64,000 nucleotides of DNA from Nocardia sp. CY41 (GCF_009829325.1 NZ_VUOS01000019.1:124001-188000), one strand, 5' to 3'. Numbered from the stretch's first letter, positions 27,419 to 35,415 are shown. Notes: generated by a model not told the origin, from the sequence alone. Numbers and translations: made by a program.

Positions 27419-28114
27419 ATGAGCGGCCCGTACGGACCGAACGACCCCGGGGAGGGACGCAACGATCCCACCCAGCAGTGGGGTGGACAGCAGGCGCCGG
27501 GCGGAGCCGGTCCCACGCAGCAGTGGAGCGGTCAGCCGCAGACCCCGGCCTCGGCCCAGCCGACCCAGCACTGGGGTGAGCAGCAACCGCAGCAGCAGTG
27601 GGGGCAACCCCAGCAGCAGTGGGGCCAGCAACCGCAGCAGCCTCAGCAGCCGCAATGGGGCCAGCAGCCCGCGCAGGGGCAGCCGCAGTGGGGTCAGCCG
27701 CAGCAGCAGGACTGGGGCCAGCAGGGGCAGCAGCCGCAATGGGGTCAGCCTCAGCAGCCGCAGCCGCAGTGGGGCGCTCCCGGCCAGCCGCCGCAGCAGG
27801 GTGGCAAGGGCAAAGGCCTGATCATCGGTCTGTCGCTGCTCGGCGTCGCGGTGGTCGTCGCGCTCGTCGCGCTCGTGCTCGTGCTGACCGCCAAGGACCA
27901 GCTGGACCAGGCTGCGGTGCAGGACGGCGTGAAGAAAGTACTGTCGGATTCCTACGGCATCCAGGACATCAGCGATGTCTCCTGCCCGTCCGGCCAGGAA
28001 GTCAAGGTCGACGCCACCTTCGAATGCAGTGTGAAGGTCAGCGGCGAGGCCAAGAAGGTGACCATCAAGATCACCAAGGACGACGGCACCTACGAGGTCG
28101 GTCGCCCGAGCTAG
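27419..28114 (+). CDS. Gln/Trp-rich DUF4333 membrane protein
   Basis: A 231-residue protein. The N-terminal ~120 residues are low-complexity Gln/Gly/Pro/Trp repeats (QQWGQPQQQWGQQPQQPQQP). One membrane helix follows (GLIIGLSLLGVAVVVALVAL), then an exported DUF4333 domain (KVLSDSYGIQDISDVSCPSG; VDATFECSVKVSGEAKKVTI) with two Cys that may form a disulphide. Orientation is probably N-in/C-out. Function is unknown. ATG 27419 has GGAGG eight bases upstream. The same type of gene lies beside helY in M. tuberculosis (Rv2091c), as I recall. Confidence 0.87.
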   Translation: MSGPYGPNDPGEGRNDPTQQWGGQQAPGGAGPTQQWSGQPQTPASAQPTQHWGEQQPQQQWGQPQQQWGQQPQQPQQPQWGQQPAQGQPQWGQPQQQDWGQQGQQPQWGQPQQPQPQWGAPGQPPQQGGKGKGLIIGLSLLGVAVVVALVALVLVLTAKDQLDQAAVQDGVKKVLSDSYGIQDISDVSCPSGQEVKVDATFECSVKVSGEAKKVTIKITKDDGTYEVGRPS

Positions 28115-28150
28115 CGTGTCGTGCGGCGACGTCGTCGCCACTGTTCGGGT

Positions 28151-28183
28151 GACGGCCCCATCGAGGTACGCGATGGGGCCGTC
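28151..28183. terminator. Bidirectional terminator between convergent genes
   Basis: A perfect 13-bp stem (GACGGCCCCATCG with CGATGGGGCCGTC) and 7-base loop lie between the DUF4333 gene and the convergent exonuclease gene. CTTTC follows on the plus strand. Confidence 0.75.
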
Positions 28184-28194
28184 GGCTTTCGAGG

Positions 28195-29160
28195 TCAGGC
28201 GGTGCGGGCGCCGAGTGCGGTGATCAGACGCATGACCGGGCTTTCCGCGTTGTAGGCCGAGGCGAGGGCGCGCAGGCGATCCGGATCGGCCGGTTCGGTG
28301 GGGAGGACATCGCTGCGGGACAGGGCCACCTCGGCGTCGCAGACCACTCGCACGACCGGCGCGGCGGCCTTCAGATAGTCCCCGGCGGCGCGCAACCGGG
28401 CGCGCACGCCTTGGGCCAAGTCGGCGTCGGGATCTTCGACGGCCGCGACCAGGGCCTCCAAGGAGCCGAAACGGGAGATGAGGGTGGCAGCGGACTTCTC
28501 ACCGATGCCGGCCACTCCGGGCAGGCCGTCGGAGGCGTCGCCGCGCAGCGTCGCCATATCGGCATAGGCCGGGCCCGCGTTCTCCAGCGGCACCCCGTAC
28601 TTCGCCGACACCTCCGCCGGGCCGAACAGTTCCGCCTTGGCCAGGCCCCGCCCGGCGTAGAACACTCGCACCCGCGGTGCGGGCTCGTCGCGCACCAGCT
28701 GCAACAGATCGCGATCGCCGCTGACCACGACGACCTCGTCGGCGCGTTCCCGGGTCGCCAAGGTGCCCAGCACGTCGTCGGCCTCCAGGCCCTCCGCGCC
28801 GCCGGTCGCGATCCCCGCTGCCTCGAGCACTTCCAGGATCATCTCCACCTGCGGGGTGAGCGTGTCGGGCACGCTTTCCGCGCCGGGCGCGGCCTCCGGT
28901 GAGCTGTCCAACCGGTGTGCCTTGTACGACGGCACCAGATCGACCCGATAGGCGGGCCGCCAGTCCAAATCCAGGCACACCACCAGCCTGCCCGGCGCGA
29001 ACTTGGTGATCAGCGACGCCACCATGTCGGTGAACCCACGCAGCGCGTTCACCGAGCGGCCGTCGGGCGCGGTGATCTTGTCGGGGATGGCATGGAAGGC
29101 GCGGAACCACAGACTGGCTCCGTCCAACAGCAGCAGGGGCCCACCGGAAGCAGAGGTCAC
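28195..29160 (-). CDS. 5'-3' exonuclease (Pol I N-terminal type)
   Basis: A 321-residue stand-alone member of the 5'-3' exonuclease/FEN family that processes flap structures in DNA. Acidic metal-binding motifs are in order: LLLLDGASLWFRAFHAIPDK, VVCLDLDWRPAYR, GLEADDVLGTLATRERADEV and VVSGDRDLLQLV. The helix-hairpin-helix region reads DGLPGVAGIGEKSAATLISR. Length matches the mycobacterial homologue (Rv2090 type) rather than full PolA. ATG 29160 is close to the divergent peptidase gene. Confidence 0.93.
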   Translation of the reverse strand: MTSASGGPLLLLDGASLWFRAFHAIPDKITAPDGRSVNALRGFTDMVASLITKFAPGRLVVCLDLDWRPAYRVDLVPSYKAHRLDSSPEAAPGAESVPDTLTPQVEMILEVLEAAGIATGGAEGLEADDVLGTLATRERADEVVVVSGDRDLLQLVRDEPAPRVRVFYAGRGLAKAELFGPAEVSAKYGVPLENAGPAYADMATLRGDASDGLPGVAGIGEKSAATLISRFGSLEALVAAVEDPDADLAQGVRARLRAAGDYLKAAAPVVRVVCDAEVALSRSDVLPTEPADPDRLRALASAYNAESPVMRLITALGARTA

Positions 29161-29244
29161 GGGCTGAGGCTACTCGTTCGCACCGACACCGCCTCGGCGA
29201 AGTTCGGCGTTCATCCCGCGGACGGGACGGGTAACGTCGGACGA

Positions 29245-30372
29245 ATGAGCTCGCATACGGATTCGAGATTCGCGGCGGACGTCTACGGTGCACGGCTGGA
29301 GCGGGCGGTGGAGCTGATGCGGGCTGCCCACCTCGACGCTCTGCTCATCACGCCCGGGCCGGACCTGCGCTATCTGATCGGATCGGCGGCCGAGTCGTTC
29401 GAGCGGCTGACGTGTCTGGTGATTCCGGCGGACGGCGCGACGCCGCCGGTAGTGATCCCGAAATTGGAGCTGGCGTCGCTGGAATCCTCCGCGGCGGGTG
29501 AATTGGGCCTGCAAGTTCTGGACTGGGTCGACGGCACCAACCCGTACGCCTTGGTGAAGTCCGCGCTGCACGTCGGCTCCCGGGTCGCGGTGGCCGACGT
29601 GATGCCCGCGCTGCATCTGCTGCCGCTGGCCGAATCCTTCACCGGCCTGCCGGTGTCGGCCACCCCCGTCCTGCGCGAACTGCGCATGATCAAGGACCCG
29701 GCCGAAGTGGACGCGCTGCGCCGGGCAGGCGCGGCGATCGACCGGGTGCACGCGCGGATGGGCGAGTTCTTGCAGGTGGGGCGCACCGAGGCAGAGGTGG
29801 GCCGCGACATCGGGGCCGCCATCGTGGCCGAGGGGCACACCGAGGCGGCGTTCGTCATCGTCGGCAGCGGCCCGCACGGGGCGGACCCGCACCACGGCGT
29901 GTCCGAGCGCCGGATCGAGGCCGGGGACGTGGTGGTCGTCGACATCGGCGGCCCGGTCGAGCCCGGCTATTACTCCGACTCCACCCGGACCTACGTCCTG
30001 GGCGAGCCCGATCCGGAGGTGGCCGCCCGGTACGCCGAACTGGAGAGCGCCCAGGCGGCGGCGGTCGCGGCCGTGCGTCCGGGCGTCACCGCGGCCGCGG
30101 TCGACGCTGCGGCGCGAAACCCCTTGACGGACGCGGGTTTAGGCCCCGCGTTCGTGCACCGCACCGGCCACGGCATCGGCCTGTCGGTGCACGAGGAGCC
30201 CTACATCGTCGCGGGCAACGACCTCGTCCTGCAGCCCGGCATGGCTTTCAGCGTGGAGCCCGGGATCTACTTCCGCGGCGAGTGGGGCGCGCGCATCGAG
30301 GACATCGTGGTCGTCACCGACGACGGCGGCGAATCCCTGAACAAGCGGCCGCACGGTCTCACGGTCTTGTGA
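29245..30372 (+). CDS. pepE: M24-family peptidase (PepE/prolidase-like)
   Basis: A 375-residue dinuclear metallopeptidase, probably a Xaa-Pro dipeptidase or aminopeptidase. The creatinase-like N-terminal domain holds LDALLITPGPDLRYLIGSAA. The pita-bread catalytic domain carries the five metal ligands: the two Asp in DIGGPVEPGYYSDSTRTY, His in HRTGHGIGLSVHEEP, Glu in SVEPGIYF and Glu in ARIEDIVVV. ATG 29245 was chosen because upstream sequence overlaps the divergent exonuclease promoter. The gene symbol follows the M. tuberculosis positional counterpart. Confidence 0.9.
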   Translation: MSSHTDSRFAADVYGARLERAVELMRAAHLDALLITPGPDLRYLIGSAAESFERLTCLVIPADGATPPVVIPKLELASLESSAAGELGLQVLDWVDGTNPYALVKSALHVGSRVAVADVMPALHLLPLAESFTGLPVSATPVLRELRMIKDPAEVDALRRAGAAIDRVHARMGEFLQVGRTEAEVGRDIGAAIVAEGHTEAAFVIVGSGPHGADPHHGVSERRIEAGDVVVVDIGGPVEPGYYSDSTRTYVLGEPDPEVAARYAELESAQAAAVAAVRPGVTAAAVDAAARNPLTDAGLGPAFVHRTGHGIGLSVHEEPYIVAGNDLVLQPGMAFSVEPGIYFRGEWGARIEDIVVVTDDGGESLNKRPHGLTVL

Positions 30373-30398
30373 TCGACGGCTGACCCGCGGGGAAGGCC

Positions 30399-30842
30399 CT
30401 ACGCGCCGGCGCCGTTACCGCCTGCTTCGCCGTCGGCGGTCGGCGCGACCAGGGTGCTGCTGGACAAGACGCGCCGCACCTGGATCGCGATCACCACGCG
30501 CGTCGGGTTCTCCCGCGGCACGCGATAGCGACCGGCGTACCGCTCGACCGCCTCCGCGACGTCGTCCGGGGCGTCGAGCACGGTCGCCGGGCCCTCCAGG
30601 GTGATCCAGCGGATCCCGTCGACCTGGCTGACCGCCGCGTATCCGGAGCGGCGCACGTTGCGCACCTTCACCGACCCGTCGTTGGTGATCACGCGCGCGA
30701 TCCCGGCCTCTTGGTCCCAGGTGAACCCCACCGCAACGACATGCGGCGTACCGTCCGCCCGCAACGTCGTCAGCGTGGCGAGGTGCCGTTCGGCGACGAA
30801 CTCCAGGGCGGCGGGGGACAACTCAGCAGTACTCGTCGGCAT
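30399..30842 (-). CDS. F420H2-dependent biliverdin-reductase-like protein
   Basis: A 147-residue split beta-barrel protein of the PPOX/FDOR-B type. AERHLATLTTLRADGTPHVV and FTWDQEAGIARVITNDGSVK, with YRVPRENPTRVVIAIQVRRV, resemble M. tuberculosis Rv2074, characterised as an F420H2-dependent biliverdin reductase. It also lies beside an SDR and cobL, as Rv2074 does. The exact substrate here is inferred. ATG 30842 begins the domain. Confidence 0.85.
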   Translation of the reverse strand: MPTSTAELSPAALEFVAERHLATLTTLRADGTPHVVAVGFTWDQEAGIARVITNDGSVKVRNVRRSGYAAVSQVDGIRWITLEGPATVLDAPDDVAEAVERYAGRYRVPRENPTRVVIAIQVRRVLSSSTLVAPTADGEAGGNGAGA

Positions 30843-30958
30843 GCCCCGACCGTAGCCCCCGGCGTCCGTCCGCGCCGCAGCAGCCCGGCCCTGCTACCGA
30901 GCACACGCCCGGGTGCGCGATGACAGGCCACGCCCAGGGCAATGAAAGACTTGGGCGC

Positions 30959-31714
30959 ATGGGAACGCGTAGATCGGCCGAGGGCACCGTCCTGCTGCTG
31001 GGCGGCCGCAGCGAGATCGGGCTCGAAGTGGCGCGACGGCTGGCGCCGGGGCGAGCCGTGGTTCTGGCGGCCAGGCGCAGCGGCGACTTGGCCGTGCAAC
31101 GCGTGGAGATCGCGGCGGCGGGTGCGAGCGAGGTGCACACGGTCGAATTCGACGCCGACGACCTGGCGAGTCATCCCGCCTTGCTGGAGAAGGTCGACGC
31201 GGAGCACGGGCCGATCGGCATCGCGGTGCTGGCGTTCGGCGTGCTCGGCGATCAGCAGCGTGCCGAGCGGGACCCCGCACACGCGGCGGCGATCCTCCAC
31301 ACCGACTTCGTCGCCCAAGCGAGTGTTCTCACGACGTTGTCGAGCCTGCTGCGCGCGCGAGGCGCGGGACAGATCGTCGTGTTCAGCTCGGTCGCGGGCG
31401 TGCGCGTGCGGCGCGCCAACTACGTCTACGGATCGGCGAAAGCGGGACTGGACGGGTTCGCCTCCGGTCTCGCGGATGCCTTGCACGGCACGGGAGTCCG
31501 GTTGCTGCTGGTCCGTCCCGGCTTCGTCATCGGCCGGATGACCGAGGGGATGTCTCCGGCGCCGTTCTCCAGCACTCCGGAGCAGGTCGCCGACGCCGTG
31601 GTCGAGGGTCTGCGCCGCGGCGCGAGCCGGATCTGGGTGCCCCGCGTACTGCGGCCGGTGTTCTTCGCGATGCGCCTGCTGCCGCAACCGATCTGGCGCC
31701 GGATGCCGCGGTGA
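30959..31714 (+). CDS. Short-chain dehydrogenase/reductase
   Basis: A 251-residue SDR. The cofactor motif is VLLLGGRSEIGLEVARRLAP, an atypical GGxSEIG resembling DprE2, the arabinan-precursor epimerase subunit. The catalytic triad is in VVFSSVAGVRVRRANYVYGS with YxxxK (YGSAK), and the C-terminal helix is basic. It matches the place of Rv2073c next to cobL. The substrate is unknown; involvement in cell-wall sugar or cobalamin metabolism is speculation. Its last four bases overlap the start of cobL. Confidence 0.88.
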   Translation: MGTRRSAEGTVLLLGGRSEIGLEVARRLAPGRAVVLAARRSGDLAVQRVEIAAAGASEVHTVEFDADDLASHPALLEKVDAEHGPIGIAVLAFGVLGDQQRAERDPAHAAAILHTDFVAQASVLTTLSSLLRARGAGQIVVFSSVAGVRVRRANYVYGSAKAGLDGFASGLADALHGTGVRLLLVRPGFVIGRMTEGMSPAPFSSTPEQVADAVVEGLRRGASRIWVPRVLRPVFFAMRLLPQPIWRRMPR

Positions 31715-32976
31715 ACGCCACTCCCGTGTCGTGGGCCGGCGCGCCGATCGCTGTGGTCGGAATCGGCGCCGACGGCTGGGACGGCCTCGGTCGCGTCGCA
31801 CAGGAGGCGATCGGCGACGCCGAGATCCTGTTCGGGTCCCCGCGCCAGCTCGCGCTCGTGCCGCCCACCGTGGCCGCGCGGCGGGTGACGTGGCCGTCGC
31901 CGTTGCTGCCCGCGCTGCCCGGGCTGTTCGAACAGCACGGCGGGGCCAGGTTGTGTGTGCTGGCCAGCGGCGATCCGATGTTCTACGGAATCGGCGTCAC
32001 CCTGGCGCGGCTGCTGGGCCCACAGGCGCTGCGGGTGCTGCCGCAACCGTCTTCCGCATCGCTGGCCTGCGCCCGGCTCGGGTGGTCGCTGGCCGAGACG
32101 CCGGTGCTCAGCGTGGTGGGGCGGCCGCTGACGACGGTGCTGCCCGAGCTGGCCGAGCGCAGACGACTGCTGGTGCTCAGCGCCGACGAGCACACGCCAC
32201 GGGATCTCGCGGACCTGCTGGGGCGCCACGGTTTCGGCGATTCCGAACTGACGGTCCTCGAGCAACTCGGCGGTCGCGCCGAACGGCACCGCGCCGGAAT
32301 CGCGAAGCAATGGGCGCATCCGCCGGGCGACCCGCTGAACATCGTGGCGATCACCTGCTCGGCCGACCCGGGCGGGCCACGCGCCACGCGCCTGCCCGGC
32401 CTGCCCGACGAACTGTTCGGCGGCGACGGCCAGCTCACCAAACACGAGGTCCGCGCGTTGACGCTGGCGGCGCTGGCGCCGGCTCCCGGAGAACTGCTGT
32501 GGGACGTGGGCGGCGGTTCGGGCAGTATCGCCATCGAATGGTGCCGGGCGTACCCGACCAACCGGGCCGTCACGTTCGAGCGGCTCGAGCGCAGGCGGCG
32601 GCAGATCGCCGACAATGCGGCGGCGCTGGGCGTGCCGCACATCTCGGTGCGTGGCGAGGTTTGCGCCGAACTCGCCGCCGATCCCGGAATCGCCACGCCC
32701 GACGCGATTTTCGTCGGTGGAGGCCTGACCCAGGATGGCGTACTCGAGACATGCTGGGCGCAGTTGCGTCAAGGCGGCAGGCTCGTCGCGAACGCGGTGA
32801 CCGCCGAGTCGGAATCACTGCTGCTCAACTGGTCAAGCGCCCAGGGCGGGATGTTGCGGAAGTTCCAGATCTATCGCGGGGAGCCCCTGGGATCCTTCAC
32901 CGCGTGGCGTCCGCAGCTTCCGGTGACGCAGTGGTCGGTGGTGAAACCGGCGCCGGCGTTCCCCGCGGAGGGGTGA
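31711..32976 (+). CDS. cobL: Precorrin-6Y C5,15-methyltransferase CobL
   Basis: A 421-residue bifunctional enzyme that methylates C5 and C15 and decarboxylates the acetate chain in aerobic cobalamin synthesis. The N-terminal CbiE-like domain includes IAVVGIGADGWDGL, LASGDPMFYGIGVTLARLLG and VLPQPSSASLACARLGW. The C-terminal CbiT-like domain, from about residue 235, begins LTKHEVRALTLAALAPAPGE and has the SAM site LLWDVGGGSGSIAIEWCRAY. The start overlaps the SDR stop. It is the first gene of a plus-strand set followed by a secreted protein and cobK. Confidence 0.96.
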   Translation: MNATPVSWAGAPIAVVGIGADGWDGLGRVAQEAIGDAEILFGSPRQLALVPPTVAARRVTWPSPLLPALPGLFEQHGGARLCVLASGDPMFYGIGVTLARLLGPQALRVLPQPSSASLACARLGWSLAETPVLSVVGRPLTTVLPELAERRRLLVLSADEHTPRDLADLLGRHGFGDSELTVLEQLGGRAERHRAGIAKQWAHPPGDPLNIVAITCSADPGGPRATRLPGLPDELFGGDGQLTKHEVRALTLAALAPAPGELLWDVGGGSGSIAIEWCRAYPTNRAVTFERLERRRRQIADNAAALGVPHISVRGEVCAELAADPGIATPDAIFVGGGLTQDGVLETCWAQLRQGGRLVANAVTAESESLLLNWSSAQGGMLRKFQIYRGEPLGSFTAWRPQLPVTQWSVVKPAPAFPAEG

Positions 32977-33012
32977 ACATGTTATCGGTCACGCGGTAGG
33001 GTCGGGGCCGAG

Positions 33013-33030
33013 TTCCGATCATGATCGGAA
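33013..33030. promoter_or_regulatory. 18-bp palindrome upstream of the secreted protein
   Basis: TTCCGATCATGATCGGAA is perfectly self-complementary and lies 25 bp before the start at 33055. A second, overlapping inverted repeat (ATCGGA-AA-TCCGAT) follows. Position suggests an operator, or a hairpin separating cobL from the next gene; no regulator is identified. Confidence 0.5.
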
Positions 33031-33054
33031 ATCCGATTCCTGTTGGGGAGATAG

Positions 33055-33672
33055 ATGAGATACAAGAAGTTCGCCGCTACCGCATTGCTGGCCGTCGCCG
33101 CCACCGGAGTCACCGCCGGCACCTCCTACGCCGCTCCTACGCCGCCCGCGGCGCAGGACCAGTCCGCGGCGGCGCCCACCGTCACGGGCGCCGATCAGGG
33201 CGTCGGCTACGCGCTGCAGCTCGCCGATGCGGGTAAGTCGGTCGTCACCAGCGTGACCGGGGGCGCGTTCAGCGTCGACGCCGACACTCAGGCGGTCACC
33301 CTGAAGAACGCCGCGGGCGAGACCGTCACCACCATTCCGCTCACCGCGACCGCCAAGGGCCAGGAGGTCCGGATCGCCGCGGCCGTCGCCGACGAGGGCA
33401 GGCAGCTGACGCTGACGCCGCAGGTCGCCCCGACCGCGAACGCGCCGGTCGCGGCCGAGTTCATCGGCGCGCAGGAATGGTTCTTCGCCGAGTTGCAGCG
33501 CGCCTCCCTCGGCGCCCTGGTCGGCGGTCTGATCGGCGCTGCCATCGGCATCGTCTTCTTCGGTGTCGGCATCCTGCCGGGCGCGGTGCTCGGTGCGCTG
33601 ATCGGTCTTGCCGTCGCGGGCGGGCCGTCGCTGCTGAACGCGGGCATCGCCTACTTCAGCGGCCAGCCCTGA
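33055..33672 (+). CDS. Secreted glycine-zipper protein, in the cob locus
   Basis: A 205-residue exported protein. The Sec signal peptide MRYKKFAATALLAVAATGVT ends near ATG-SYA|AP (about residue 27). A beta-rich middle follows (SVVTSVTGGAFSVDADTQAV; KGQEVRIAAAVADEGRQLTL). The C-terminal ~55 residues are a glycine-zipper, probably membrane-inserting, hairpin (LGALVGGLIGAAIGIVFFGV; GILPGAVLGALIGLAVAGG). ATG 33055 has GGGGAGA upstream. It is paralogous to 49029-49553. It occupies the slot between cobL and cobK where mycobacteria have cobM. The function is unknown; nothing ties it biochemically to cobalamin. Confidence 0.85.
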   Translation: MRYKKFAATALLAVAATGVTAGTSYAAPTPPAAQDQSAAAPTVTGADQGVGYALQLADAGKSVVTSVTGGAFSVDADTQAVTLKNAAGETVTTIPLTATAKGQEVRIAAAVADEGRQLTLTPQVAPTANAPVAAEFIGAQEWFFAELQRASLGALVGGLIGAAIGIVFFGVGILPGAVLGALIGLAVAGGPSLLNAGIAYFSGQP

Positions 33673-34418
33673 GGATTCTGATTCTGGGCGGCACCCGGGA
33701 AGCGCGGGAGCTGGCCCACATCGCCTCCGGCGAGCGGGGATTCGAGATCGTGTCCTCGCTCGCCGGTCGCGTGCGTGCGCCCTTGCTGCCCGAAGGCACG
33801 GTCCGCATCGGCGGCTTCGGCGGGTCGGAGGGGCTGCGGGCGTGGCTGGCGGCCAACGACGTGGCCGCGATCGTCGACGCCACCCATCCGTTCGCGGCAG
33901 CCATCAGCGCGAACGCTGCTGCGGCCGCTCGTATTTCGGCTGTCCCCCTGGTGCACCTGCGGCGACCCGGGTGGGTGGAGCGAACGGGGGACCGCTGGGT
34001 CCGAGTCCCTGATCTCCCTATCGCCGCAGCGGAAACGACCGCCCTCGGCGAGCGAGTTTTCCTGACCATCGGTAGACAAGGCGTCGACGCGTTCGCCGGA
34101 CTCGACCGGCAATGGTTCTTGATCCGGTCCATCGACCCGCCGGAAGGCCCCCTGCCGCCACGACTCGAATTGCTGCTCGCGCGTGGTCCTTTCGCCCTCG
34201 AGGACGAAGCTCGACTGCTCGCCGGGCATCGGATCGATGTGCTCGTCACGAAGGACAGCGGCGGCGATCAGACCGAAGCCAAACTGGCCGCGGCCCGCGC
34301 GGCGGGAATCCCGGTCGTCGTCGTGGACCGTCCGCCGTTGCCCGCGGGCGCACCGATCGTGGAATCACCCGAGCAGGCGCTGAACTGGTTGCGCGGCATG
34401 AGGAATCGGCACGGCTGA
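33669..34418 (+). CDS. cobK: Precorrin-6A reductase CobK, probable CTG start
   Basis: About 249 residues. It reduces precorrin-6A to dihydroprecorrin-6 with NADPH. The N-terminal cofactor motif RILILGGTREARELAHIASG must be included, and the domain continues with AAIVDATHPFAAAISANAAA, FLTIGRQGVDAFAGL and VLVTKDSGGDQTEAKLAAAR. No ATG, GTG or TTG is available before the motif except far upstream in unlike sequence. A CTG at 33669 overlaps the preceding stop (CTGA), like the ATGA and GTGA overlaps elsewhere in the window, so a coupled CTG start is the best reading. A start error or frameshift remains possible. Confidence 0.88.
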   Translation: MRILILGGTREARELAHIASGERGFEIVSSLAGRVRAPLLPEGTVRIGGFGGSEGLRAWLAANDVAAIVDATHPFAAAISANAAAAARISAVPLVHLRRPGWVERTGDRWVRVPDLPIAAAETTALGERVFLTIGRQGVDAFAGLDRQWFLIRSIDPPEGPLPPRLELLLARGPFALEDEARLLAGHRIDVLVTKDSGGDQTEAKLAAARAAGIPVVVVDRPPLPAGAPIVESPEQALNWLRGMRNRHG

Positions 34419-34431
34419 GCCATGGGCGCGG

Positions 34432-34962
34432 TCAGTCGCCGAGAAGTTCCGGCAGCTGGTCGAACCACTCCAGCACCGCCCGCTCGTAGCGGATTCCGAA
34501 ATCCAAGGTAGCGCGGGCGAACGTGGGCATTTCCCGCGGATCTTCGGCGAGATACCGGGTGAGCCGCGCCTGATGGATCTCCCGGTTGGCCGCGATGATG
34601 CCGTCGAGCCGATCGCGATCGAGATGCTTGCCGAAGGAGAGCGTGAGCAGCAACGGCACCCGGATGGTCTCCCCGCCGGGATCGCGGGCGACCCATTCCA
34701 GGAACGCTTCCCGCCCCGCGTCGGTGATGTGATACGGCGTGCGCTCCCTGGCTCCGGTCTCGCCCTTCTCGACGAGTCCCGCCGCGTCCATCGTGGCGAG
34801 TTCCCGGTAGACCTGGCTCTGCGTGATCGTCCAGAAGTCGCCGATGCGATCCTGGGCCTCGGTCACCAGATCCCACCCCGACATCGGGCCTTCGTGCAGA
34901 AATCCGAGCAACGACGCCGCCGTCGAGTTCAGTGGCTTGCGCTTGGTCGCGGTGTTGGTCAA
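34432..34962 (-). CDS. PadR-family transcriptional regulator
   Basis: A 176-residue winged-helix regulator. The PadR DNA-binding domain reads SLLGFLHEGPMSGWDLVTEA, WTITQSQVYRELATMDAAGL and TPYHITDAGREAFLEWVARD. The C-terminal helical dimerisation part follows (HLDRDRLDGIIAANREIHQA). Start ATG 34962. A perfect palindrome 20 bp upstream (34983-35003) is the likely autoregulatory operator. The ligand and other targets are unknown; the upstream same-strand neighbour is a coiled-coil protein. Confidence 0.9.
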   Translation of the reverse strand: MTNTATKRKPLNSTAASLLGFLHEGPMSGWDLVTEAQDRIGDFWTITQSQVYRELATMDAAGLVEKGETGARERTPYHITDAGREAFLEWVARDPGGETIRVPLLLTLSFGKHLDRDRLDGIIAANREIHQARLTRYLAEDPREMPTFARATLDFGIRYERAVLEWFDQLPELLGD

Positions 34963-34982
34963 CGACTGCTCCCTTCGCTCTC

Positions 34983-35003
34983 AACATTCCATAGTGGAAT
35001 GTT
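34983..35003. promoter_or_regulatory. Palindromic operator before padR
   Basis: AACATTCCA, a 3-base spacer TAG and TGGAATGTT form a perfect inverted repeat in the 57-bp gap upstream of the PadR gene. Size, A/T-rich arms and position fit a PadR dimer binding site. Confidence 0.65.
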
Positions 35004-35019
35004 ACCGGAACGGGGCGGT

Positions 35020-35415
35020 TCAGGCGTCGCCGGTCAGCTTGTCGAGCCGGGCGAGCACCTGCGCCATTCCCTGCTCCAGCCGTGCCTGTCCCTGTTCGAG
35101 CTGTGCCTGGCCGCGGGCCAGCGCGGCCTGGCCTTCTTCGAGACGGACCTGTCCTTGTTCGAGCACGGTGACTCTGCGGTTGAGTTCGCCCACATTCTCG
35201 CGCAGGTCCCCGACGTCGCGGCGGAGCTCGCCGATGGTGTCGCCGGCGTTCTCCGCACGCCGGTCGAGCCGGCCGATGCCGTCGAGCGCCTTCCTGGTCA
35301 GCGCCGCCAGTTCGTTGAGGACCTCGCCCTGCTCGTCGAGTGCCTGTTCGCTCGCGGTGGCCCTGGCCTCCAGGGCTCGGGCGCGCAGCGTCAGCTCCGA
35401 CAGTGTCGCGGCCAA
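35020..35415 (-). CDS. Coiled-coil hypothetical protein
   Basis: A 131-residue protein that is almost entirely heptad-type coiled coil. The C-terminal half has seven-residue repeats, LEQGQVRLEEGQAALARGQ, then QLEQGQARLEQGMAQVLARL. There is no signal peptide or membrane segment. It may be a cytoplasmic scaffolding protein; no family is recognised. It lies immediately upstream of the PadR operator on the same strand and could be coregulated with padR. Confidence 0.7.
   Translation of the reverse strand: MAATLSELTLRARALEARATASEQALDEQGEVLNELAALTRKALDGIGRLDRRAENAGDTIGELRRDVGDLRENVGELNRRVTVLEQGQVRLEEGQAALARGQAQLEQGQARLEQGMAQVLARLDKLTGDA

Noticed and set aside
27480..27800. Short tandem repeats resembling an array
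   Set aside because: They are in-frame codons for a Gln/Trp/Gly/Pro-rich protein segment, not a CRISPR array; repeat units vary and there are no spacers.
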